From NCBI RefSeq assembly GCF_008274785.1, contig NZ_VTPU01000017.1, positions 1 to 64,000 on the forward strand: a stretch of 64,000 nt of DNA. The letters are read 5' to 3'. Made by a program: the position numbers and the translations under genes. Origin of the DNA: Halomonas eurihalina (GTDB taxonomy: Bacteria; Pseudomonadota; Gammaproteobacteria; Pseudomonadales; Halomonadaceae). Position 1 is the stretch's first letter; each line of letters opens with the position of its first letter. Of the stretch, positions 33,654 to 44,422 are shown in pieces. Below the pieces are notes generated by a model, which worked only from the letters and a program-made list of their open reading frames with translations, had not been told where the DNA came from and searched no databases.

Positions 33654-33679
33654 ACGACGGCGCCTCGCGGCGCCGTCGT
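33654..33679 (-). terminator. Intrinsic terminator of aceEF
   Basis: ACGACGGCGCC-gcga-GGCGCCGTCGT on the minus strand has a perfect 11-bp stem and runs into TTTTTTC. It starts 33 bp after the aceF stop codon, an ideal Rho-independent terminator. Confidence 0.92.
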
Positions 33680-33711
33680 CTCGTCATGGCCTGTAATGGC
33701 CTCGCCAACTA

Positions 33712-35727
33712 TCAGAGCAGCAGACGACGGATATCCGTCAGTACCTGTCCCAAAAAGGCGGTGAAGCGTGCCGCATCGGCGCCATTGACCGCACGGTGGT
33801 CATAGGACAACGACAGCGGCATCATCAGCCGCGGCTGGAAGGCCTGACCATCCCATACCGGCTTGGTCTGCGACTTGGAGACGCCCAGAATGGCGACCTC
33901 CGGCGCATTGACGATCGGCGTGAAGGCGGTACCGCCGATGGAGCCCAGGCTGGAGATGGTGAAGCAACCACCGGTCATCTCCTCGCGCTTGAGCTTCTTC
34001 GACTGTGCCTTGCCGGCCAGTTCCACGGATTCCTTGGCCAGATCGATCAGCGACTTCTGGTCGGCATCACGAATCACCGGCACCATCAGCCCGTCCGGCG
34101 TATCCACGGCGATGCCGATATGCACGTACTTCTTGTGCACCACGGTTTCACCGTCGCTCTTCAGGCTGACATTGAACTGCGGGAACTTGCGCAGCGCGAA
34201 GGCGCAGGCCTTGATCAAGAACGGCAGCGGCGTGAGCTTGGCGCCCTGGGCCTCCGCCTCGGCCTTCATCGACTTGCGGAAAGCTTCCAGCTCGGTGATG
34301 TCAGCCTCGTCGAACTGGGTCACATGCGGCAGGTTGACCCAGCTACGATGCAGGTTGGTCGCGCCCATCTTCATCAGGCGGCCCATCGGCTTCTCTTCGA
34401 CCTCGCCGAACTGGCTGAAGTCGACATCCGGCACCGACGGAATGCCCGATCCACCTTCAGCGGCCGCGCCGCCGGCAGGCGTCTTGGCCTGACCGGCCAT
34501 GACCTGCTTGACGTAGTTGTGGACGTCTTCCTTGAGCACCCGCTCCTTGGGACCGGTGGGCTTGACCAGCCCCAGGTCGACACCCAACTCGCGGGCCAGC
34601 ATGCGAACCGCCGGACCAGCATGCACCAGCTTGCCGTCGCGGGGCTTGTGAGCCGCCATCTCCGCCTCGGGGCTGGGCCGACCGGCCGGCTTGTCGTCGC
34701 CCGACTCGCGCTTGGCGCTCGACGCTTCGGCTTTCTCAGTCGGCTTCTGCTCGGCCTTCTTCGCTGCAGGCTTGGCGGCGGCAGTCTCGATGATGGCGAT
34801 CACATCGCCCTCGGAGACGGTGTCGCCCTCCTTCACCTTCAGCTCGACCAGCTTGCCCTTGTGGGGGCTCGGCACGTCCATGGAGGCCTTGTCGGATTCC
34901 AGCGTGATCAGCGGATCCTCTTCGTCGACCTCGTCGCCCTCGGCGACCGCCACCTCGATGATCGGCACGTCGCTGGAACCACCGAGGTCCGGCACGCGAA
35001 CCTCCTTGCGCTCGGGCTCGCCCCCGGCAGATTCCTCGTCGGCCTCGGGCTCGGCGGCAGCTTCCGGCTCGCTCGGTGCCTCATCGGCGGCCGGAGCACT
35101 CTCGCTCGCCTCGGCTCCGCCCGACTCATCGGCGACTTCCATGCTGCCGATCACATCGCCCTCGGAGACGGTGTCGCCTTCCTTGACGGTCAGGCTGACC
35201 AGCTTGCCGGCATAGGGGCTCGGTACATCCATGGAGGCCTTGTCGGACTCCAGGGTGATCAAGGTGTCCTCGGCGTCGAGCGTGTCGCCCTCGCTGGCCG
35301 CCACCTCGATGATCTCGACATCGGATGCGCCGCCGAGATCGGGTACCTTGATCTCTACCGTACGCGAGCCGCCACCGGACTTGGCGGCAGGCTTGGCCGG
35401 CGCTTCTTCGGCCGGCGCTTCGTCGGACTTCGGGGCCGACGCCTGCTCGGCGGCGGCGTCTTCCCCGCCATCGTCGGCGTCACCGCCGCCTTCGGCTTCG
35501 AGTTCGACGATAGCGTCACCTTCGGAGACGGTATCGCCCTCCTTAACCAGCACTTTCAGCACCTTGCCGCCCTGGGGCGACGGTACGTCCATGCTGGCCT
35601 TGTCGGATTCCAATGTGATCAGGGTGTCTTCTGGCTCGATGACATCGCCTTCCGACACTGCGATCTCGATGATTTCGACATCGGTATCGCCACCGATATC
35701 GGGCACTTTGATGATTTCGCTACTCAA
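33712..35727 (-). CDS. aceF: Pyruvate dehydrogenase E2, dihydrolipoyllysine acetyltransferase
   Basis: 671-residue core of the pyruvate dehydrogenase complex. Three lipoyl domains each carry ESDKASMDVPSP (lipoyl Lys near residues 43, 166 and 288), joined by Ala/Pro/Glu-rich linkers. A peripheral-subunit-binding domain (VRMLARELGVDLGLVKPTG) precedes the acetyltransferase domain with SYDHRAVNGADAARF. Asn replaces the Asp of the textbook DHRxxDG motif, as in the Azotobacter E2p. It follows aceE by 72 bp on the same strand. Confidence 0.98.
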   Translation of the reverse strand: MSSEIIKVPDIGGDTDVEIIEIAVSEGDVIEPEDTLITLESDKASMDVPSPQGGKVLKVLVKEGDTVSEGDAIVELEAEGGGDADDGGEDAAAEQASAPKSDEAPAEEAPAKPAAKSGGGSRTVEIKVPDLGGASDVEIIEVAASEGDTLDAEDTLITLESDKASMDVPSPYAGKLVSLTVKEGDTVSEGDVIGSMEVADESGGAEASESAPAADEAPSEPEAAAEPEADEESAGGEPERKEVRVPDLGGSSDVPIIEVAVAEGDEVDEEDPLITLESDKASMDVPSPHKGKLVELKVKEGDTVSEGDVIAIIETAAAKPAAKKAEQKPTEKAEASSAKRESGDDKPAGRPSPEAEMAAHKPRDGKLVHAGPAVRMLARELGVDLGLVKPTGPKERVLKEDVHNYVKQVMAGQAKTPAGGAAAEGGSGIPSVPDVDFSQFGEVEEKPMGRLMKMGATNLHRSWVNLPHVTQFDEADITELEAFRKSMKAEAEAQGAKLTPLPFLIKACAFALRKFPQFNVSLKSDGETVVHKKYVHIGIAVDTPDGLMVPVIRDADQKSLIDLAKESVELAGKAQSKKLKREEMTGGCFTISSLGSIGGTAFTPIVNAPEVAILGVSKSQTKPVWDGQAFQPRLMMPLSLSYDHRAVNGADAARFTAFLGQVLTDIRRLLL

Positions 35728-35799
35728 GGTCGCGCTCCTTCAAACTCTTGACGGGGGCGGGCCCTGACGGCCCGCCATGCCACCGGATCGGTCGACGAC

Positions 35800-38478
35800 T
35801 CACACCTCAAGCGGGTTCGGCTTGTTGGGGTCGATGCCGTACTTCTCGATGGCCTCGGCCACGACCTTGCGATCGATCTCGCCACGATCAGCCAGCGCCT
35901 TGAGCGCGGCCACGGTAACGAAGTAGCGATTGACCTCGAAGAAGTGACGCAGCTTCTCGCGGGTATCGGAACGGCCATAACCATCGGTGCCCAATACATG
36001 ATAGTCGGTCGGCACCCAGGCGCGGACCTGGTCGGCGAACAGCTTCATGTAGTCGGTGGAGGCGATGGCCGGCCCCTGACGGCCTTCCAGGCAAGCGGTA
36101 ACGTGCGGCTTGCCCGGCTCCTCGGCCGGCTTGAGGAAGGCCTGGCGATCAACCTCCAGCGCCTCGCGACGCAGCTCGTTGAAGCTGGTGACGCTCCAGA
36201 TGTCGGCGCCAATGCCCCACTCTTCGGCGAGCAGCTCAGCGGCCGCCTCGACCTCACGCAGGATGGTGCCGGAGCCCATCAACTGGACGCGAGCCTTGTC
36301 GCCCTGGGTTTCGCGCAGCAGGTACATGCCCTTGATGATGTCCTCGGTGGGCACCTCTTCCAGGGCCGGCTGCTCGTAGTTCTCGTTCATCACCGTCAGA
36401 TAGTAGAAGCAGTTTTCCTTGTCGGCGTACATCCGCTTCAGACCATCCTGGACGATCACCGCCACCTCATGGGCATAGGTAGGATCATAACTACGGCAAT
36501 TGGGAATCATCGAGGCCTGGAGATGGCTATGGCCATCCTGGTGCTGCAGGCCTTCGCCGTTCAGGGTCGTGCGCCCGGCAGTACCGCCAACCAGGAAGCC
36601 ACGCGCCTGCATGTCGCCGGCAGCCCAGGCCAGATCGCCGATACGCTGGAAGCCGAACATCGAGTAGTAGATGTAGAACGGCAGCAGCGGCAGGCCATGG
36701 TTGCTGTAGGAGGTCGCGGCGGCAATCCAGGACGACATGGCGCCGGCCTCGGTGATGCCTTCCTCGAGGACCTGACCCGCCTGGTCCTCGCGATAGAACA
36801 TCAGCTGGCCCTTGTCCATGGGCTCGTACTTCTGCCCTTCGGAGGTATAGATGCCGAGCTGGCGGAACATGCCCTCCATGCCGAACGTGCGCGCCTCGTC
36901 GGGCACGATCGGCACGACCTGCTTACCGACTTTCTTGTCCTTGACCAGGCCGTTGAGGATGCGCACGAAGGCCATGGTCGTGGAAACTTCACGGCCGTTG
37001 GAGCCCTTCAGCTGCGAGGCGAAGGTCTTGTCCTCGAGCGACGGAATCTCCAGGGCCTCGAAGTCCGGGTTGCGCGCCGGCAGGTAGCCGCCCAGACGCT
37101 CGCGCTGGAGATGCATGTATTTCATCTCCGGGCTGTCGTCGTCCGGCTTGTAGTAGGGCATCTCGTTTTCGATCTGCTCGTCGGAGACCGGGATGCCGAA
37201 ACGATCGCGGAAGTCCTTCAGGACGTCCGGGTCGTCGATGGACTTGACCTGGTGGGCCTCGTTGTCGGCCTCGCCGCCGGCGGCGCCCAGGCCGTAGCCC
37301 TTGACGGTATGCGCCAGGATGACGGTGGGACGACCGTTGGCATTATGGAAGGCCTCATGGTAGGCCGCATAGATCTTGAACGGATCGTGGCCACCGCGGT
37401 TGAGCTTCCAGATGTCCTCGTCGGACATGTCCTTGACCAGCTCGGCGGTCTCGGGATACTTGCCGAAGAAGTGCTCCCGGGTATAGGCGCCGCCGTTGGC
37501 CTTGTAGTTCTGGTATTCGCCGTCGACCGCCTCGTCCATGCGCTTCTGCAGGATGCCCTTCTTGTCCTTCTCGAAGAGCGGGTCCCACAGCCGCCCCCAG
37601 ACGACCTTGATGACGTTCCAGCCGGCACCCCGGAACACGCCTTCGAGCTCGTCCATGATGCGCGAATTGCCACGCACCGGGCCATCGAGACGCTGCAGGT
37701 TGCAGTTGACGACGAAGTTCAGGTTGTCGAGTTTCTCGCGGCTGGCGAGATGAATGGCGCCCAGTGTTTCCGGCTCGTCACACTCGCCATCACCGAGGAA
37801 GGCCCAGACCTTGCGGTCCTGCATCGGCTGCAGGCCACGCTGGTCCAGATACTTCATGACATGGGCCTGATAAATGGCCATGATCGGCCCCAGCCCCATG
37901 GAGACCGTGGGCAATTGCCAATAGTTAGGCATCAACCAGGGGTGCGGATAGGACGACAGGCCATCGCCATCCACTTCCTGGCGGTACTTGTCCATCTGGT
38001 CTTCGGTCAGGCGACCTTCCAGATAGGAGCGTGCATAGATACCCGGGGAGCTGTGGCCCTGGATGAACACCAGGTCGCCCTTGAAATCGCCATTGGCGGC
38101 GCGGAAGAAGTGGTTGAAGCCCACGTCGTAGAGGGTCGCGCTGGACATGAAACTGGCCAGATGCCCCCCGATACCCTTGTTCGCCTTGTTGGCCCGGGTC
38201 ACCATGGCGGCCATGTTCCAGCGAACCAGCGAACGAATGCGGCGCTCCATGAACAGGTCGCCCGGCATCGGCGCCTCACGATGCACCGGAATGGTGTTGC
38301 GGTGCGGCGTCGTCACCGAGAAGGGCACTTGCATGCCATCGCGGCGATAGCGATCCGCTAGCCGGTTCATGAGGTACCGGGCCCGGTCCTCACCCTCGCG
38401 ATCCAGAACCGACTCCAGGGAATCCAACCACTCCTGGGTTTCGACCGGATCGAGATCTTCTCGTGTCTCAAGACTCAT
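35800..38478 (-). CDS. aceE: Pyruvate dehydrogenase E1 component, homodimeric
   Basis: 892-residue thiamine diphosphate enzyme that decarboxylates pyruvate and acetylates the E2 lipoyl groups. The ThDP motif starts GDGECDEPETLGAI and ends NFVVNCN. The sequences RWNMAAMVTRANK, GHSSPGIYARSYLEGR and HTVKGYGLGAAGGEADNEAHQ are typical of the homodimeric AceE. No E3 gene (lpd) follows aceF here. Confidence 0.98.
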   Translation of the reverse strand: MSLETREDLDPVETQEWLDSLESVLDREGEDRARYLMNRLADRYRRDGMQVPFSVTTPHRNTIPVHREAPMPGDLFMERRIRSLVRWNMAAMVTRANKANKGIGGHLASFMSSATLYDVGFNHFFRAANGDFKGDLVFIQGHSSPGIYARSYLEGRLTEDQMDKYRQEVDGDGLSSYPHPWLMPNYWQLPTVSMGLGPIMAIYQAHVMKYLDQRGLQPMQDRKVWAFLGDGECDEPETLGAIHLASREKLDNLNFVVNCNLQRLDGPVRGNSRIMDELEGVFRGAGWNVIKVVWGRLWDPLFEKDKKGILQKRMDEAVDGEYQNYKANGGAYTREHFFGKYPETAELVKDMSDEDIWKLNRGGHDPFKIYAAYHEAFHNANGRPTVILAHTVKGYGLGAAGGEADNEAHQVKSIDDPDVLKDFRDRFGIPVSDEQIENEMPYYKPDDDSPEMKYMHLQRERLGGYLPARNPDFEALEIPSLEDKTFASQLKGSNGREVSTTMAFVRILNGLVKDKKVGKQVVPIVPDEARTFGMEGMFRQLGIYTSEGQKYEPMDKGQLMFYREDQAGQVLEEGITEAGAMSSWIAAATSYSNHGLPLLPFYIYYSMFGFQRIGDLAWAAGDMQARGFLVGGTAGRTTLNGEGLQHQDGHSHLQASMIPNCRSYDPTYAHEVAVIVQDGLKRMYADKENCFYYLTVMNENYEQPALEEVPTEDIIKGMYLLRETQGDKARVQLMGSGTILREVEAAAELLAEEWGIGADIWSVTSFNELRREALEVDRQAFLKPAEEPGKPHVTACLEGRQGPAIASTDYMKLFADQVRAWVPTDYHVLGTDGYGRSDTREKLRHFFEVNRYFVTVAALKALADRGEIDRKVVAEAIEKYGIDPNKPNPLEV

Positions 38479-38822
38479 AGACGTCTCTCCGAATGACGTT
38501 GGGGCGACAGCCCCGCAGCGAGGGGCCTGTGGCGCTCTGTGGGAAGGCGTGGAAGCGGTTCCACGCCATCTGCCAGATTTGTAGTCGTTTTACAAGACAA
38601 CGCGACCAATGTCGGTGGGTGCGCTGACGATACCGTAAACACTCACTGCTGCCAATTGAAACAGACATGGAAATTTTTTTCAAAACCCACATGACGCCCA
38701 CAACCCTTGGGCTATCCCGCACCTTCATAGTGGATCGCACCATGAAAGCCGAGTTAGTAGAACAACGACCTGGGCCGGGGTCACAAGAGACATACCAGGC
38801 AAAAAGTATGTTTTTTTACGCA
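38479..38822. other. aceE upstream region
   Basis: A 344-bp region between aceE and ampD, both on the minus strand. It should hold the aceEF promoter. A 5-bp inverted repeat (TTGTA/TACAA) lies about 100 bp upstream of aceE and there are A/T-rich tracts near 38670 and 38800, but no clear PdhR-type ATTGGT-N3-ACCAAT box. No gene was recognised. Confidence 0.5.
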
Positions 38823-39386
38823 CTATCGAGTCACTTTACCCACCGATTGGCGAAAATAAGCCCAATCGAAGGCCGGCCCGGGATCGCTCTTGCGTAGTGG
38901 CGCAACACGGGCATGACTGGTGATGCGCTCCGCTGTAATGGCCGGATATTGAGCCCGCAGTGACCGCGTGGCGCAGGCCAGGGAGCGGTACTGCGCCTCG
39001 GTGTAGGGCGTCACTTCATCCCCTTCCAGTTCGATGCCCACCGAGAAGTCGTTCAGTGCCCGACGCCATCGCCTGCCGTCGCGCCACCATGAACGGCCCG
39101 CGTGCCAGGCTCGCGCCGTGAACGGCACGAACTGCACACAGCCTCCATCGCGCCGGATCAACAGGTGGGCCGACACCCGCAGCCCGCGGATAGCAGCAAA
39201 ATAAGGATGCGCCTCGGCATCCAGGCGATTGGTGAACAATCGCTCGATGGCATCGCCGGAGAACTGCCCCGGCGGCAGGCTGATGGAATGCAGGACCAGC
39301 AAGGACACCTCGCCCTCCGGTCGCGCGTCCTGATTGGGCGATATCACGTGGCGCGCGCCCTCCAGCCAGCCCTGTTCAATCGGCAT
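38823..39386 (-). CDS. ampD: 1,6-anhydro-N-acetylmuramyl-L-alanine amidase AmpD
   Basis: 187-residue cytoplasmic zinc amidase that recycles muropeptides. The family zinc ligands are visible in LLVLHSISL, ITSHARVAP and KSDPGPAFDW (His, His, Asp), and the segment WHAGRSWWRDGRRWRRALNDFSVGIELEG is typical. Adjacent and divergent to nadC, a common pseudomonad/Halomonas arrangement. Loss of AmpD derepresses ampC where AmpR is present; neither gene is in the window. Confidence 0.96.
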   Translation of the reverse strand: MPIEQGWLEGARHVISPNQDARPEGEVSLLVLHSISLPPGQFSGDAIERLFTNRLDAEAHPYFAAIRGLRVSAHLLIRRDGGCVQFVPFTARAWHAGRSWWRDGRRWRRALNDFSVGIELEGDEVTPYTEAQYRSLACATRSLRAQYPAITAERITSHARVAPLRKSDPGPAFDWAYFRQSVGKVTR

Positions 39387-39399
39387 GCTTACCCCCTGA

Positions 39400-40317
<918 letters not shown>

Positions 40318-40322
40318 CGCCT

Positions 40323-40880
40323 TCAGGTCTCCACTGCCGTCAGCGACTTCGTCATGATCCACCGGCGCAATCGCTGGCCGCCCCGTTCGACCCACTCTTC
40401 GCGCACGCGGCGCCAGCCACGGTTTTCCAGGCCATCGGCCAGCACTAGGCTGGCAGTGATAGCGACCCGGTCGGCGCCCTGCTCGACCAGCAGGCGCTCG
40501 GCATGCACCAACAGGGTCGAGCCAATGCCGCGGCGGGCCAGCGAAGGCCACACATAGAGCGACTCCACGCGAGTCCGTTTCAGGTCGAGTTCCAGAAACC
40601 CCACGCAACGGCCATCGCAAGTTGCCACCAGAGTGGTATAGAGCGCCTGCCGCGCCACCCAGGCGCTGCCGTCGCGGGGCAACACGGCAGCCCAGGCCTC
40701 TCGGGCTTCCTGCTCGTAATAGCCCACGGCCCCCTGCATCACGGCATGATGGAAAACCTCGGCCTGATCAGCACCATCCCGCGCCTTGGCGAGGCGGTAG
40801 AAAATGCGCGGCGCTTTCCGGTCCTGGGAGACATCGCGGCAGGGAGCCGCCGATGTAGGCTCGATATCGGCATGACGCAT
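40323..40880 (-). CDS. GNAT family N-acetyltransferase
   Basis: 185-residue acetyltransferase. The acetyl-CoA-binding motif A appears as YVWPSLARRGIGSTLLVHAERLL (Arg-x-x-Gly-Ile-Gly type) in the C-terminal half, preceded by FLELDLKRTRVESL. The substrate is unknown. The start at 40880 has AGGAAG 6 bp upstream; the longer frame would overlap the divergent trmO and is not credible. Confidence 0.85.
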   Translation of the reverse strand: MRHADIEPTSAAPCRDVSQDRKAPRIFYRLAKARDGADQAEVFHHAVMQGAVGYYEQEAREAWAAVLPRDGSAWVARQALYTTLVATCDGRCVGFLELDLKRTRVESLYVWPSLARRGIGSTLLVHAERLLVEQGADRVAITASLVLADGLENRGWRRVREEWVERGGQRLRRWIMTKSLTAVET

Positions 40881-40972
40881 GCGTGACTTCCTGAGATGAT
40901 GAAACCGCCAAGAGACTACACAAGCCAGGCGTTCGGGCCAATGCCCGAGCGCGACACGTCGTGGAATCGAGC

Positions 40973-41695
40973 ATGCCCACACCTCCTTGCAACAATGTGA
41001 CCCTGACACCCATCGGCCACATCGAAAGCGACTATCCCGACAAGTTCGGCGTACCGCGCCAGCCGGGGCTGGCCGATGCCGCCCGGGCCAGCCTGGTGCT
41101 GACACCGCCTTTCGATGACCCTCTGACGGTGCGTGGCCTGGAGGCCTTCAGCCACCTCTGGGTGACTTTTCTCTTCCACCTCAGCCCCGAGCGCTGGACG
41201 CCGCTAGTGCGCCCACCCCGCCTGGGTGGCAACGCCAGGATCGGCGTCTTCGCCAGCCGCAGCACCCACCGCCCCAACCGGCTGGGGCAATCGCTGGTGG
41301 AACTGGAAGGCATTGACACTGACGCGGGAGTTCGTCTGAGACTGCGTGGCGTCGATCTGGTCGACGGTACGCCGGTACTGGACATCAAGCCCTACCTGCC
41401 CTGGGTCGAATCCCGCCCCGAGGCCCGTGCCGGCTTCGCCCCCGAGGCTCCTGCCTCGCTGCCGGTACGCATCGCCCCCGAGGCCCAGGTCGCCCTGACC
41501 GACCGACCCGACGCCGCCTCATTGCGCGAACTGATCCACCAGGTGCTGGCCCAGGACCCGCGGCCCGCCTATCGCCAGGGCGCGGAGGATCGCATCTACG
41601 GCGTACGATTGCGCGACGTGGACGTGCGCTTTCGCGCCGTGGTCAACGATGAGAGCAAGACACTACTGGAAGTCGTCGAGATCGTGATGATGTAA
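40973..41695 (+). CDS. trmO: tRNA (t6A37) N6-methyltransferase TrmO
   Basis: 240-residue SAM-dependent enzyme (TsaA/YaeB family) that methylates t6A37 in some tRNAs. The N-terminus (PIGHIESDYPDKFGVPRQPGL) and the segments FSHLWVTFLFH and FASRSTHRPNRLGQSLVEL are family signatures; the C-terminal domain with DPRPAYRQGAEDRIYGVRL is the TrmO accessory domain. ATG 40973 is preferred to the in-frame GTG at 40961. Confidence 0.95.
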   Translation: MPTPPCNNVTLTPIGHIESDYPDKFGVPRQPGLADAARASLVLTPPFDDPLTVRGLEAFSHLWVTFLFHLSPERWTPLVRPPRLGGNARIGVFASRSTHRPNRLGQSLVELEGIDTDAGVRLRLRGVDLVDGTPVLDIKPYLPWVESRPEARAGFAPEAPASLPVRIAPEAQVALTDRPDAASLRELIHQVLAQDPRPAYRQGAEDRIYGVRLRDVDVRFRAVVNDESKTLLEVVEIVMM

Positions 41696-41772
41696 GGGAC
41701 AGCAACGACGGAGAGCCCCGCGAACTACGGCACTCGACCGTCAACTGCGATAGTTCGGGAGCAGACACGGCG

Positions 41773-41794
41773 GAAGGGCCCCGCGGGGCCCTTC
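41773..41794. terminator. Hairpin between trmO and purC
   Basis: GAAGGGCCCC-GC-GGGGCCCTTC is a perfect palindrome 78 bp after trmO and 21 bp after the purC stop on the other strand. There is no strong T-run in either direction. It probably ends both convergent transcripts. Confidence 0.65.
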
Positions 41795-41814
41795 GTTCGG
41801 CATGGCGGTCGTCT

Positions 41815-42528
41815 TCAGCTGAAATCGACGCCGATGCGCCTCCCCACTTCCTCATAAGCCTCGATCACACCACCCAGGCCCTGCCGGAAGCGGTCCTTGT
41901 CGAGTTTCTCGCGGGTCTTGGCGTCCCACAGGCGGCAACCGTCCGGAGAGAACTCGTCACCCAGCACGATCTCGCCGTTGAAGAGGCCGAACTCGAGCTT
42001 GTAGTCCACCAGCAGCAGGTCACCATCGGCGAACAACTGCTTGAGAACCTCATTGACCCGGTAGGTCAGCGACTTCATCTCGGCCAGCTGTTCGGGCGTC
42101 GCCCAGCCGAAAGTCTCCGCCAACGACTCGTTGATCATCGGATCGTGCAGGGCATCGTTCTTGAGGAACAGCTCGAAGGTGGGCGGCGCCAGCTCACTGC
42201 CCTCTTCAACGCCCAGGCGCTTGACCAGCCCCCCGGCGGCAATGTTGCGTATCACGCACTCCACCGGCAGCATGTCGAGCTTCTTGACCACGCTCTCGGT
42301 GTCGGAGAGCAGCCGCTCATAGTGCGTGGGAATCCCCGCCGCCTGCAACTTCTCCATGATGAAGGCATTGAAGCGGTTGTTGACCTTGCCCTTGCGCGCC
42401 AGCGACTCCATGCGCTCGCCATCGAAGGCGCTGGTGTCATCGCGGAAGTGCAGGATCAGACGGTCGGGGTCGTCAGTGGCATAAACCGACTTGGCCTTGC
42501 CGGCATAGAGTTCTTGACGCTTGTCCAT
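41815..42528 (-). CDS. purC: Phosphoribosylaminoimidazole-succinocarboxamide synthase
   Basis: 237-residue SAICAR synthetase of purine synthesis. It begins [16 protein letters not shown] and contains [40 protein letters not shown] and [18 protein letters not shown], all signatures. A GGAGGC site lies 6 bp before ATG 42528, so the upstream in-frame ATG is not used. It ends the dapA-bamC-MBL-purC run, an order related to dapA-bamC-purC in E. coli. Confidence 0.97.
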   Translation of the reverse strand: MDKRQELYAGKAKSVYATDDPDRLILHFRDDTSAFDGERMESLARKGKVNNRFNAFIMEKLQAAGIPTHYERLLSDTESVVKKLDMLPVECVIRNIAAGGLVKRLGVEEGSELAPPTFELFLKNDALHDPMINESLAETFGWATPEQLAEMKSLTYRVNEVLKQLFADGDLLLVDYKLEFGLFNGEIVLGDEFSPDGCRLWDAKTREKLDKDRFRQGLGGVIEAYEEVGRRIGVDFS

Positions 42529-42609
42529 GGGAGCCTCCAGGGCAATATGATGAAGTAGCCCAGGCATTGCCCGACACCTCGGCGAGTGGCCTCGGGCGCC
42601 TGTGTATGT

Positions 42610-43401
42610 TCAGCGGATCATCCGCCAGTCCAGCCCCTCGTCCTGGGCGGCCACCGTCAGGCGGGACACCTCGCCGTCGAGCAGCGGGTTCAGTGCCTCC
42701 ACGGCCAGCTCGGGGCGGTTGTTGTGTTCGGACAGGTGCGAGCAGACGATGTGCTGCAGACGATCCAGGCCCAGCCGCTGCAGCAGCCAGGCGGCCTGTT
42801 CGTTGGCCAGGTGGCCCCAGCGTCCTCCAACCCGCCGCTTGAGACTCGGCGGATAGGGCCCCGTTTCCAGGAGTCGCACATCGTGATTGCATTCCAGCAC
42901 CACGGCATCGCAGCCCTGGAAGGCCTCGACGACATGGGAACTGGGATGGCCGAGATCGGTCAGCAGGCCGAGCCGTCGTCCAGCGGCGGAAAGCCGGAAC
43001 TGCACCGGCTCCCGGGCATCATGGGGCACGGTGACCGGGTCGATGTCGATTCCCTTGATCCGAAAGGGCGACTGGGGCGTTATCCAGTGGCGATGCGGCA
43101 GCTCGCCGGTACGCCCCGCCAGCCAGGTCCCCGGCGTCAGGTAGACGGGAACGCCGTGTTTCCTGGCCAGGGGGCCGACGCCGCGTAGGTGATCGCCATG
43201 CTCATGGGTCACCAGCAGGGCGTCGAGCTGACGTGGATGCAGACCGAGGCGCCCGAGGCGCTGCTCGGTTTCCTTGAGCGTGAAGCCGCAGTCGACCAGC
43301 AGGGTTGTCTCGCCGTCGCTGACCAGGGTCGCGTTACCCTTGCTGCCGCTGCCCAGAGACGCGAAGCGCAGGTAACCCGAGTCAGCGCACGGCGCGGTCA
43401 T
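42610..43401 (-). CDS. Metallo-beta-lactamase fold hydrolase (YycJ/WalJ-like)
   Basis: 263-residue MBL-fold protein. The dinuclear zinc motif THEHGDH spans residues 65-71, and later ligands are suggested by TDLGHPSSHV, LECNHD and CSHLSEHNNRPE. The FASLGSGSKGNATLV N-terminus is typical of YycJ/WalJ-type proteins, which are likely nucleases or phosphodiesterases. The start overlaps the bamC stop by one base (TGATG), so translation is probably coupled. Confidence 0.88.
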   Translation of the reverse strand: MTAPCADSGYLRFASLGSGSKGNATLVSDGETTLLVDCGFTLKETEQRLGRLGLHPRQLDALLVTHEHGDHLRGVGPLARKHGVPVYLTPGTWLAGRTGELPHRHWITPQSPFRIKGIDIDPVTVPHDAREPVQFRLSAAGRRLGLLTDLGHPSSHVVEAFQGCDAVVLECNHDVRLLETGPYPPSLKRRVGGRWGHLANEQAAWLLQRLGLDRLQHIVCSHLSEHNNRPELAVEALNPLLDGEVSRLTVAAQDEGLDWRMIR

Positions 43402-44375
43402 CAGCGCAACAGGCCTCCGATCCGCTCCAGCAATTCACGCTCGTCGTCCGCCAGGAGCGCTTCGTCACCGGTTGCGCGGGCGCGTACCAGCGTCTGGTTC
43501 GTGCCCTGCTGGCTCAGTTCCAGGCGCACCTGCCTCGATTCCTCGCCGAAGTTCATCGACGCCAGCGAAGCCCAGACGCCGCGGCTGCGTTCACTGAACG
43601 GTATATAGTCGACCAGGAAGCTGTGCGAGTTCGCATCCTGTTCGACCAGCTGACGGCGCCCTTCGAGGGAGAAGTCGGCCTGGAGTTGTGCACTCAGCTC
43701 AGCCCAGGCGCGCTCGATGTCATAGGGCAGCATCAATTGCCAGCCGCCATCGCTCTGTTCGAGGCGCGGTGGCTGCTCCTGCTGCTCCATCTTCCCCTGG
43801 GCCGCGAGCCCGGATGCAGTGGCACTGGCCAAGTTGCTGCGCTGTTCGAAGCGACGTTCCAGGGCATTCAAACAACCCTCCACCGGAACGCCCCCCTGCT
43901 CACAGCGCACCTCGCTCTCTCCCTGATGCAGGCCGGGGGCCACACTGATGCGTCCCTGATCGGTCTCCAGCACGCCGCGGCGGTCGTCACGCGAGCGCAC
44001 ATCCAAGCCTCGAGCAGTGGCGAAATCGCTGACCTCGGACCACACGACGCCAGGTGAGGCTCCCACCACCAACCAGTGCTGGTCGCCGGCCTCACGGCGG
44101 GCTACCTCGCCGGCCGAGACACTGCTCCCGGCATTCAAGGCACGAGGCGGGGGGGCATTAAAGCCATCGCCCTGGGACGCGAAGGCACCGGGGACGTCGG
44201 GTACCGGCATGACATCGCGGTAACGCCGCGTGTTGCGTGTATCGGGCAGCTCCAAGGGCGCGCCTTCCTCAGCCTTGGCATAATCGACGCTACGGTTGTC
44301 GTAGTAGCCTTCTCGAGCGCAGCCCGCCAGAGCCAGAGCGGCTATCAGCGGCATCCATTTCAGCGCAGAGTTCAT
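43401..44375 (-). CDS. bamC: Outer membrane protein assembly factor BamC
   Basis: 324-residue lipoprotein of the BAM complex. The signal peptide ends in the lipobox LAGC with the lipidated Cys at residue 19. The following extended segment with DYAKAEEGAPLELPD is the conserved BamD-binding region, and two BamC helix-grip domains follow. The start at 44375 has AAGGTGG upstream; an in-frame ATG six codons upstream lacks this. It follows dapA as in E. coli. Confidence 0.93.
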   Translation of the reverse strand: MNSALKWMPLIAALALAGCAREGYYDNRSVDYAKAEEGAPLELPDTRNTRRYRDVMPVPDVPGAFASQGDGFNAPPPRALNAGSSVSAGEVARREAGDQHWLVVGASPGVVWSEVSDFATARGLDVRSRDDRRGVLETDQGRISVAPGLHQGESEVRCEQGGVPVEGCLNALERRFEQRSNLASATASGLAAQGKMEQQEQPPRLEQSDGGWQLMLPYDIERAWAELSAQLQADFSLEGRRQLVEQDANSHSFLVDYIPFSERSRGVWASLASMNFGEESRQVRLELSQQGTNQTLVRARATGDEALLADDERELLERIGGLLR

Positions 44376-44422
44376 GCGTCCACCTTGCGTCATATCTCAT
44401 TGGGGATGGCCTGGGCCATCGC

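Noticed and set aside
33760..33800. Asn in the DHRxxNG motif of AceF as an inactivating change
   Set aside because: Asn at this position is normal in some active E2p proteins such as that of Azotobacter.
33796..35751. 651-codon open frame opposite aceF
   Set aside because: Shadow of the aceF lipoyl and linker repeats; repetitive composition mirrors the real gene.
35944..38361. 805-codon open frame on the plus strand opposite aceE
   Set aside because: It lies entirely within aceE on the other strand, is low-complexity, and has no recognisable domain. High GC makes such antisense frames common.
40881..41105. N-terminal extension of the acetyltransferase frame
   Set aside because: It would overlap trmO on the other strand, and a good ribosome site marks the start at 40880.
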